DNA of 64,000 nt, taken from the NCBI GenBank assembly GCA_045104975.1, contig JBGCCY010000033.1:124001-188000 (forward strand), given 5' to 3'. This document shows positions 56,601 to 63,400 of the stretch, one piece after another; positions within the stretch are counted from its first letter, which is position 1; the number at the start of each line of letters is the position of its first letter. The translations under genes and the position numbers were made by a program. The stretch comes from CAJQQY01 sp045104975. Lineage in GTDB: Bacteria; Bacteroidota; Bacteroidia; Chitinophagales; Saprospiraceae. The notes below the pieces were generated by a model. It had not been told where the DNA came from and did not search any database. It was given only the letters and a program-made list of their open reading frames with translations.

Positions 56601-58200
56601 CAATGGATGTACTGCTGAACAAAGCTTTATCATAGAGGAGGATACAACTCCACCAGTAGCTGATATTCAGGTAATTACTAGTTCGACTATTTCATGTACT
56701 GAACCAAGTTTAGTATTTAATGGTGCAGCTTCTAATAATAATGGAAATCCAAATGGAGGAACATTAATTTATGAATGGACATTAAATGGTATTCCTGTAA
56801 CTGGTGGAACATCAGATCAAGTTGAGATTTCTCAACCAGGTGAGTTAGTACTTTTAGTAACTAATACAAATAATGGATGTACAGCAACTATTCCACAATT
56901 GGTTGATGTGAGTGACGATGTGCCAAATGTAATTATTAGTGCTTCAGCTCAATTAACATGTATAGTTGATGAAGTACCAGTTGTTGCAACTGATAATTCA
57001 GTTGACCCAGCTAATAATACTTATATGTGGACTGGACCAGGAACTATTGTTAACGAAACAACATTGAATCCTACGGTTTCTACGGCAGGTTTATATACTT
57101 TGAATATACAGAATACGGTTAGTGGATGTGATATTTCAATTACTACTCTAATTGAAGGTGATTTTGAAGCACCAAATGCATTTGCAAATGCAACTGATCA
57201 ATTCGATTGTATTACTGACGAAGTTACTTTAAATGGAACTGGTTCAACTACTGGATCTACTATCTCGTACTTATGGACAACTACCACAGGAGTTATTGCA
57301 AGTGGTCAAAACACTTTCAATCCTGTAGTTACTGCTGCTGGTGATTATACTTTATTAGTTACAAATAATGATAATGGATGTACTTCTACTGCTGTAGTTA
57401 ATGTATCTGCTAATACAGATGTTCCAACTATCGCAGGATTTCAAGCAATTGACCCGAATTGTTTCGGAGAAAATAATGGATCGATTACTTTAGATAATGT
57501 AACTGGTGGTCAATTACCTTACTTATACTCAATTGATGGAGGTGCATTAGGCCCAATTAATCAATTCAGTTTCTTAAGTGCAGGACAATATGATATTCTT
57601 GTTCAAGATGCTAATGGTTGTGAAACTAGTCAAGAAATTACCATTACTGACCCTCAAGAATTACTAGTAGAATTAGGTGATAACCAAGTGATTGGTTTAG
57701 GTGATGAATTCCAGTTATCAGCTCAGATTGTTGGAGCATATGATACGATCATATGGTCAGCTAATTGCCCTGATTCACTTTGTGCAGATCAACCTGAATT
57801 CTCTGTATCTCCTCTTAATACAGTTTCTTATTTTGTAACTGTAGTGGATGGTAACGGATGTATTACAACTGACCAAATCACCATCAATGTTGAGAAAGGT
57901 AGAGAAGTATTTATTCCAAATGCATTTAGTCCTGATGGAGATGGAAATAATGATCGTTTCTGGGTTTATCCTGGAGGTGAAGTGGCTAAAGTTCATGAAT
58001 TTAGAGTATTCAACAGATGGGGTGAGCAAGTATTCGGAGCTTCTAATTTCGATCCGTTTACCCAAGACAATACTAACGGATGGGATGGAACGCTTAATAA
58101 CAAGAAGATGAATCCTGCAGTATTTGTTTACTACGTTGATATCGAATATATTGACGGAAGAAGAGAAATACTCAAAGGAGATGTTGCGCTTAGACGTTAA
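50659..58200 (+). CDS. Giant 2513-aa repeat adhesin without basic residues, T9SS type B substrate
   Basis: A secreted surface protein. The signal peptide is MKKQILLALFFSFTYLGLNA. The N-terminal Cys-rich domain (about 22-160, SAPVICTLDGYCTTSGG ... NNQWFAFVAGS) is a type seen at the head of other T9SS type B proteins. PKD-like and Cys-rich domains extend to about 445. Then come 22 tandem modules of 75-90 residues, most with two Cys (such as LDC ... NGC), and most with Y.W and G.Y.L.VTN..NGC. A SprB repeat (CFGENNGSITL) and the type B sorting domain VFIPNAFSPDGDGNNDRF...FNRWGE close the protein. Residues 4-2412 contain no Lys, Arg or His that I can find. The architecture is parallel to that of the 3973-aa protein upstream, so the two are paralogues. 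The Leu codons are nearly all TTA/CTT, unlike that neighbour. Confidence 0.9.
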   Translation: MKKQILLALFFSFTYLGLNAQCNVPFPPSLTCASAPVICTLDGYCTTSGGANSSDQPSTFCGSVQNNQWFAFVAGSTNITLDFIVGLCGGTTSGTGLQAQVYSMCGAPWTAASNCLYEISPGSTETLTMTGLTIGNVYYLMTDGFSGDMCDYTIEVTSGSTTPPTPDPAGPINGDAQFCPGATSVTYCADPTFGAAFYDWTIPAGAVIVGPDNGGCITIDFSAVTVTSGTITATPTNGCESGPPSSFNVSEGPSPTTPDVDFILCPGESETYGNTVYSSAGTFLNTDVTNVQGCFIETFVNVEVGTIEMTSLVEVICQGETSSTGETSTGFYTYNLLTNYYQCDSTVTADVTVLNPQTGIFPVTDEIDCSGNPIQVGAVVTDTDPSIQYIWSGPCFVQNFPTDPNISVSCGGVYEVFAQQTLDGVTCISPTYSVTVTENTTPPTADPGLGGVIDCGNSTIPLGGQGSSNSSSYAYSWTGPNGFSSSDQFPSATAPGTYCFFMIDVITSCVSSTECVTVTGDNTLPVAAASASNDLDCIDITATLESTGSDPGTYEWEGPGNPTGPNPTVNMPGTYTLTVTSPNGCSSTQEVTITQDNAAPTASIATPSAIDCDNPTVSLDGSGSSSGVTYLWSTGETTATATTNNGADVYTLIVTNTSNGCTDETSVTVNDNSTVVTADVDVAGQITCNNGSVTLSAINVTGSANPTYTWSNGMSGQTITVNDDGTVTLTVTDAITGCTGDVTATVTSDTNEPTAVAGVSGELDCDNTSVVLSTAGSSTGGNIMASWSAVDPNNVTNPGIYTLTITNTDNGCTATADIDVLEDVDAPVAAIAIPAAIDCNNTTTVLDGSTSTGTNLSYTWAPNGTTGPTLTALAAGTYTLTVLNQDNGCTDTQEVTVVDNTTTVSVTATVSNDLSCTETSATLDVSGGSGSSNPTYSWFDGTNTTTGPILTTMIPGTYTLTLIDGTTGCQGSTEVTVLQDTNFPTAVIATPNNLNCTTSSITLDGTASTTGNSITYSWLFNGAVIPSETDPLLSVTNAGDYQIVVTDADNGCEVSSSIIPVILDNTPPVASAIAGNNGILSCSATSLTIDGSASSTNSGSIEYSWILNGNEVGTMSTYDVTSPGDYIIEITDTQNGCTAQEMVTISPDADLPLLSIDPVVNLDCNNSSSTLIGTGSSNAGNSVTVQWQDALGTTVSTTDQYTTNVPGDYTFIVVDDVNGCSLSQLITVVEDLNSPLIDVTPAPVIDCANTSVLVNASNSASGTNITYQWQDALGNDLPLETNNTLSTGIAGDYIFVVTNMDNGCISTQPVNVPENIEAPVFDASALNNIDCNNMEAALTSSITSSFSTDLSYEWLLNGVTIGTTPTLSSSNEGTTTVIVTDNQNGCSSQIDVTVLNTTQDPTIAAVASSNGALDCITTQTTLDGTGSDTGTNFSYAWTLDTDPTDVLSTDLMYTTEDPGLYTLTVTNADNGCVSTIPVTVTESTAPPSAIALANTNTLTCNDPIITLDGTSSSIGANFTYQWFEVVGGTATEIPGATDISLNVDIEGTYELVVTNTDNGCTEVSDQVVLLQSSDVPTAVISNDGILTCANGDVLLDGLGSTAGGTLEYEWTDANGTVTTGPELTVTTIGEVTLLITDTNNGCTSTDVFLVEEDIDAPDAFVDAGGTLLCNQTNIPLDGSTSSSNGNFTYEWWTLLPNGDLETMVEPNSATYNATEVGEYVIVVTNTDNGCSTISDPVIVDDNINEPTASMTPSDLVLTCDIQTITFDAGGSVVGSGSTGNLVYEWTDVNGNPLPLGNTATFDVSTTEEVLLTITDDVSGCSVTQSYSIGQDIEEPSANAGPAQTLTCESTEVMLDGSSSSANAPITYAWYAPNDPTNVVATTATVDAAISGTWTLLITNTDNGCTSASTVEVDENIAAPTAVVDFSGMLTCVDIELPVDGSNSTIQSPNGTIEYLWENGATTATTTFDAPGTYTVLITDNGNGCTAEQSFIIEEDTTPPVADIQVITSSTISCTEPSLVFNGAASNNNGNPNGGTLIYEWTLNGIPVTGGTSDQVEISQPGELVLLVTNTNNGCTATIPQLVDVSDDVPNVIISASAQLTCIVDEVPVVATDNSVDPANNTYMWTGPGTIVNETTLNPTVSTAGLYTLNIQNTVSGCDISITTLIEGDFEAPNAFANATDQFDCITDEVTLNGTGSTTGSTISYLWTTTTGVIASGQNTFNPVVTAAGDYTLLVTNNDNGCTSTAVVNVSANTDVPTIAGFQAIDPNCFGENNGSITLDNVTGGQLPYLYSIDGGALGPINQFSFLSAGQYDILVQDANGCETSQEITITDPQELLVELGDNQVIGLGDEFQLSAQIVGAYDTIIWSANCPDSLCADQPEFSVSPLNTVSYFVTVVDGNGCITTDQITINVEKGREVFIPNAFSPDGDGNNDRFWVYPGGEVAKVHEFRVFNRWGEQVFGASNFDPFTQDNTNGWDGTLNNKKMNPAVFVYYVDIEYIDGRREILKGDVALRR

Positions 58201-58221
58201 TTCTCAACGTAAATAAAATAT

Positions 58222-58262
58222 AAAAAGGCAGCTTGGATTAGTCCAATCTGCCTTTTCTTTTT
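58222..58262 (+). terminator. Rho-independent terminator of the 2513-aa protein gene
   Basis: Stem AAAAGGCAG-C-TTGGA with TCCAA-T-CTGCCTTTT around a TTAG loop, followed by TCTTTTTTTC. It starts 22 bp after the stop codon. Confidence 0.92.
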
Positions 58263-58314
58263 TCTAAACCTATTACCTTTTTAATCTTTTGAAAAGTGTT
58301 TAATCAAGAGAATT

Positions 58315-58470
58315 CCCAGATGCTTGCATCGTGTGCAGATGACTAAAGAATTTCATTGCCCCAACTTAAAATGGGGCTATGAAACCGCTACAAAATTATT
58401 TTCGATTCTCCGTCAGCTTGCTGCCGAGTAGTTCAATTGAAACCTGTCTATCGGCAGGGACAGTTTTTCT
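58315..58470 (+). ncRNA. Candidate structured RNA or REP-like element
   Basis: A GC-richer island between a terminator and a convergent gene. It holds GATGCTTGCATC (58319-58330), the hairpin GCCCCA/TGGGGC (58358-58377), CAGCTTGCTG (58414-58423) and a final CTGTC/GACAG hairpin followed by TTTTTCTT (58444-58470). A series of hairpins closed by a U-run is what a small RNA would look like. A decayed REP-type repeat is the main alternative. I see no convincing reading frame. The remaining 58471-58704 is AT-rich and featureless. Confidence 0.35.
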
Positions 58471-58704
58471 TAAAAAATCATTGTATAGTGTCGCTCAATT
58501 GAAATATTTTTTAAAGGAAAATAGCAGAAAAAGTTGAGCTCAAGTAAATGCTTTTTCAGGGAAAACAAGTCTAATCTACAAATTTGTTTTGTCATAAAGT
58601 TCTATCAAATACAGGAATATTACTAGAGTCAGATTTTGTTCAATTCGTGGCAACGAGCTAACATCTTTGAGCATAAAAAATACTAGCAATCATCAAAAAT
58701 TATC

Positions 58705-59493
58705 TCACCTAAATGCATCAATTAAATGATCCATTAGATCATCGTCTTCTTCTGTTAAATAAAAATCTAAAATATCCTCAAAGGAAGCATAAAGAATACA
58801 TGCTCCAATTGGAAGTGTATACAAAATTCCAATCCCAAAAAACAATACTCCTGAAACTGAAATGATACTCACTAAAAAATAAAACAAAGCAAAAATCCCC
58901 CATTGCTTAGAAATAATTTTCCGACTCGTTTCCATTGCATCCCAAGCGGGCATATTATAAAAGATGATTAATAAAGGAGCATAAATCCAAACAACAGATA
59001 AATAAACAATAGGCAACAACAATAATAAATACCAAGTTTGGAAACCAGGGAAACTATCGATTGACAATGGCGTTTTCTGCCATTCCTCCAACCATTCCAA
59101 ATACAAATTTAAATCACCAGTTATTAAAATAGGAGAGATTAGGAAAAGAAAAATGGCTGCTTCAATCAAAGACATCAAAATTAATGGAGAAATAAATTGG
59201 AACCCTTTCCAGAATTGGTCAAAATTAAATTCATCCTCTTTACTAATATTTCTAGCAACAAAATAAACTCCAACGCCTAAAACAGGACTTACAATAATCC
59301 GATTAACCAAATCACCTAATACTGATAACAAATTAACTGTTCCAGTTATCAGCATAAATAACAAAAAAAACAAAATAAATCCAATTGCAAATTTATTGCA
59401 AACTTCAAATCCACGTTGTAAATATTGTTGAAACTTAAATTCGTACGGGGCAGGATTATTCGCAACAAGCTCACCTATATTTCGATTCGACAT
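58705..59493 (-). CDS. Multi-pass inner-membrane protein of unknown function
   Basis: A protein of 262 residues if it starts at the ATG at 59493 (MSNRNIGELVANNPAPYEFK). The frame is open a further 19 codons, to 59550, but that extension (VSGFELKYVPKKIKVVIN) looks non-genic. There are five or six membrane segments: AIGFILFFLLFMLITGTVNLL, IVSPVLGVGVYFVA, FISPLILMSLIEAAIFLFLI, WYLLLLLPIVYLSVVWIYAPL, IFALFYFLVSIISVSGVLFF and ILYTLPIGACILYA. The motif NMPAWDAMETSRKIISKQWG between the later segments resembles that of bacterial integral membrane proteins with glycerophosphodiesterase-like membrane or DUF975-type regions. These often sit near cell-envelope genes and have no known reaction. The acidic tail (EEDDDLMDHLIDAF) is cytosolic. 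It is transcribed alone. Confidence 0.75.
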   Translation of the reverse strand: MSNRNIGELVANNPAPYEFKFQQYLQRGFEVCNKFAIGFILFFLLFMLITGTVNLLSVLGDLVNRIIVSPVLGVGVYFVARNISKEDEFNFDQFWKGFQFISPLILMSLIEAAIFLFLISPILITGDLNLYLEWLEEWQKTPLSIDSFPGFQTWYLLLLLPIVYLSVVWIYAPLLIIFYNMPAWDAMETSRKIISKQWGIFALFYFLVSIISVSGVLFFGIGILYTLPIGACILYASFEDILDFYLTEEDDDLMDHLIDAFR

Positions 59494-59768
59494 ATTTATA
59501 ACTACTTTAATTTTTTTTGGAACATATTTTAATTCAAAACCCGAAACCAAAAGTACTGAAAAATGATACTATCCAAAAGAAGAATTTAATTTAATGTTTT
59601 CCCGTGATGGGTTTTGTAATCCCAAATTGGGAATAAAATAAAATACGTATTTTTTTAAAATGTTGATTATCAGTAAGTTATCAGATTGGCATTAAATTCA
59701 GTATACATCTAGTATAAATGGTGTCATGCCTTTTAGTTTTTTAAAAATTTGATAGAGAGAGTTTACTC

Positions 59769-59814
59769 AGGACAGTATTATTTATTTTAATAAATTTTAC
59801 TGTCCTATTTTTTA
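59769..59814 (+). terminator. Orphan plus-strand terminator
   Basis: Stem AGGACAGTA (59769-59777) with TACTGTCCT and inner ATTTATT/AATAAAT pairing, then ATTTTTT. No plus-strand gene lies upstream in 58201-59768, so it may end a small RNA from 59500-59768 or terminate read-through. Confidence 0.65.
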
Positions 59815-60084
59815 GTACCCTTTGAATTCCTAAATGATAAAAAACTTTGTTCCTTATTCACCATCTAACACACGCCAAAAAATCCGATGGAGTGTTGGGA
59901 ATGTTTTTTTAGCGCATTAATTAAATCGTAGATGAAATTTTATTTTATACTTAGTAAAGAATTTTCTACTTAGAACAAACGAGAAGAATTTAATAAATAA
60001 GAGGCCTTTTTAAGTACGGTGATAAAGTATGATCGGCTAAAGAACACTAATAAAAGTAAAATAAAAAACAAATTCACTACAACG

Positions 60085-60126
60085 AAAGTCGTACTTCATA
60101 ACATGAAGATGCGACTTTTTTTTTGT
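60085..60126 (+). terminator. Second orphan plus-strand terminator
   Basis: Stem AAAGTCG...CTTCAT with ATGAAG...CGACTTT (60085-60118, small internal bulge), followed by a run of nine T residues. The 270 bp between this and the previous terminator (59815-60084) contain no coding frame, so a short non-coding transcript is possible. Confidence 0.65.
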
Positions 60127-60178
60127 AAATGTTTTGTTATAAAATAACCTCAAAATAACGGATTCATAATTCTGCCTT

Positions 60179-60320
60179 TTACTTAAGTCAAGTTGCGGAG
60201 AACATACATTTCATATTTTACTTCCAAGAAAAAAGTATTTAGATGATGAGTATTGGGTATTGAGAAATGGTTGTAGTACCAAAATCCCAAATTCAATTAT
60301 CCGCAACTTGAATTACTTAA
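60179..60320. mobile_element. MITE-like 126-bp element with 8-bp target duplication
   Basis: The outer direct repeats TTACTTAA (60179-60186 and 60313-60320) flank an element of 126 bp (60187-60312). Its ends are perfect 12-bp inverted repeats, TCAAGTTGCGGA (60188-60199) and TCCGCAACTTGA (60300-60311). The interior (about 100 bp) has no reading frame, so it must be moved by a transposase encoded elsewhere. It sits between two terminators, where it does no harm. Confidence 0.7.
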
Positions 60321-60327
60321 ATAAAAA

Positions 60328-60358
60328 AGAGGATAAGAAATCATATTTCTTATCCTCT
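60328..60358 (-). terminator. Terminator of the cohesin/dockerin-like mosaic gene
   Basis: A perfect 14-bp stem, AGAGGATAAGAAAT (60328-60341) with ATTTCTTATCCTCT (60345-60358), and a 3-nt loop. Read leftwards it is followed by a U-run. It lies 56 bp beyond the stop codon at 60414. Confidence 0.92.
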
Positions 60359-60413
60359 AAGATTTTCAAGACGGTAAAAATTTAAACATGCTCTGAATTC
60401 CTATCGTTGTAAG

Positions 60414-63400
60414 TTATTCTTTTACTTTTCCTAAGATCATTTTTTTAACTATTCGATCTGTCGAAGTTGTAAAAGTATAATAGTAAATTCCAGCACTAGA
60501 AAAATCATTCCCATTAAAATCTAAGTGATGAATTCCTTTCGAGAAAATTTCTTCCAACTCAAAAAATACTTTTCCATTTTGATCAATGATTTTTACTTGA
60601 ACTTTTTCCTCCTTCATCATTTCAAACAAGATGCGAGTACTTTTGGAAAAGGGATTTGGTTGATTTTGAAAAACTAAAATAGATTGATTAAAGTGACCTA
60701 TTCCAATTTTTTCCAAAATAGAAATGGTTAAGTCTTGCGGGATTCCTAAATATGAATATGCTATCGCAGGCGTAATTTTTTCTACTAGCTGGACATCATT
60801 AGCAAGAGAAACCTCTTCCATTTTTCCTTTAAAATAAATTTTAAATAAACTAGATTTTCCTTCTAAAGTTTTTCCTTCACTTGCTGCATCAAACCAAATC
60901 AATGTAATGATACCATCATCTAACAATTTATTCCCGTGTTTTACATTTAACTGTTTTTCTTTTATTTCAACTAATTGCATTTTACTTTTTTCAAAAAATA
61001 AATCAAACTGAAAGGCACTTATCTGTTTAAAATCTTTTGCTAAAAATTCTATGTAGAATTCGTTCTCACTTGTTTTTTCTTTTCGTAAAAAAAACGTCAA
61101 CTCACCTCCTGAACTTCGAGTGACTCCTGATGTTCCTCCTCCAGTAAAATTAGGAAGAGCAGTACCATTGACATCTCCAACTTTGATCGCAATAAAATCT
61201 TGATTAGTTATATTGGAAGTGACATTAGTTAAATCAATGGCTTCTGGGAATGGATTTCCCAATGGATTAGTTGGATCAGGGAAAACAAAATCAGCAGGAA
61301 CAAATCTCCAAGATTCATTATTTGGAAAAGTGTCGACATTGGCAACAATGACTTGTTGAGCTAAAAATAAATCAAAAGAGGAGATGCTATTGGAATGATC
61401 AATATCAGCAGCAATGAGTTTGTAGGGAGAATCTAAAATTTCATTTCCAACGATATGTTGTTGTATCGTAGCTAAGTCAAATGAGGTAACTCCATTGACA
61501 TAATTGACATCTTTATGTGGTTCGATCGACAAAGAACTTCCCATTGGAAATGGAATAGTTGCGTAGTTTCCATTCAAGTTGGTAGTACCAGTAAATGTAT
61601 TAGTGCCTGCGGCATTAAACATTTCCACGTCTTGAATTGGTGTTCCAAATTCCGTTTGGATATTTCCAGAAATGATTACACCCGGCGAAGAGCAAACTTC
61701 TGCGGAATTAAAATCATAACCCACTTGCATGACATTTCCATTTACCATCACTACAAATTCAGTTGGCAAAGTTTGATTATCCAATTCAATTTCGATACAA
61801 TCACCTGGTAAACCTTTTACTAAAATATCTAAATAATACAAGATTGTTCCATCAATCAAACTAGCAGAAGTACCACTAGCAGATAACCAAACTGTGTTTA
61901 TGTTTTCAGGAGTAACATTAAAGGTAGCAGTATTACCTAACTGAGTTGAAACGAAATTACTAGTGCCTACAAATTCTGCCATAGTCGTATCAGGAATCTT
62001 AAATGAATGTTGAAAAGAAACTACATTATTAAAATTTTCCACCCGAATTGGAACTTGCACAATGCTTCCAGTATTTCCATTTACCGATTCAAGATCGATT
62101 AAGATATTATTGATTTGACCTAGAGAAATATTTTGACAGGAAGTGTTTTGTCCACAATCATTACTGACTGTTAAGCAAGCTAAATAGTTTCCAGCTGCGG
62201 AGTAAGTATGTGATGGAGAAATAGTGGTACTGGTATTTCCATCTCCAAAATCCCACATCCAAGTGGTTGGATTGCCTGTAGAAAGGTCTTCGAAATCGAT
62301 ACTAAATCCATTGATAGTTTTTGAAAAATCAGAAGTTGTTGCAATTAGATTACCCTCTAAAATAGTTGTGGAGGTAGATGAAGTACAACCATTGTTATCT
62401 GTAATAGTTACGATGTAGGTGCCAGCTAATAAATTGTTTAGAGTTGGGTTACTGTTATTGTTAGACCATGAATATTGATAAGGTGAAGTTCCTCCAGAAA
62501 CATTAATTTCTGTTGATCCATCATCACCTCCAAGGCAGGTAACATTAGTTTGATTTAAAATAAAACCAAAGAGGGGAGTAGCGGGTTGATTAATTTGGAC
62601 TGAAGCTATTGCAGTCGTTCCAGTAGCGTCAGTTACAGTTACGACATAATTTCCAGCGGAAGCATTATTAAGTTGAGATGTAGTTTGCCCATCACTCCAA
62701 TGATAAGAATAATTTGATGTTCCTCCAGCTGCATTTACTTGAGCGGATCCATCGTTTTCGCCATTGCAAGTGACATCAGTTGAGGTGGTGGTAAGTTCGA
62801 TTGGATTGGAAGTATTTTCAGAAAACGTAGCAGTAATATGGGTTTCCCAATTAATACCTTTCCAACAAACATCATTACCTGCGCAACCTCCACCGCTCCA
62901 TCCGATAAAGGTTTCACTAGCATCTGGCAGTCCAACTAGCTTTATGAGTGAATTGGTATTTATACAGTAGGAACATATTCCTTCCGTACAAGTTTCCGTC
63001 ATTCCTACTGGATCAATAAATTCAATATCGACAGAACCATTTCCAATAATTGTAATAGTTACGAGATGAGTATTGGAAGGGCAATCAACGCCAGGAGATG
63101 TATCTAATTCAAGTATAACATTAAAATTACAAGTTTCGGAATTGCCACAATCATCAGAGATTAAATAAGTAATAGTACTAGTTCCAATGGGAAAAAAACT
63201 TCCGCTAGTCAGTCCACCAGTTTGTTCAACATTGACAGTTCCGGTGGAGCAAAGTGAATTTGCAGAAATAGGATCCCAAGTAACGACCTGTCCAGTTGAA
63301 GTGTAAGGTAAGGTCAAATTAATATCTGAAGGACAGTTAAAACTAATTTGTTGATTGGTAGGAGTGAAAAATTGAGGCGAACCAGTTAGTGGAATATTTT

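Noticed and set aside
57775..58111. Frames of 96 and 87 codons over the end of the 2513-aa gene
   Set aside because: They are shadows of the conserved type B sorting domain.
59494..59550. Upstream start of the membrane protein at 59550
   Set aside because: The extra 19 residues look non-genic, and the ATG at 59493 gives a normal N-terminus (MSNRNIGELV).
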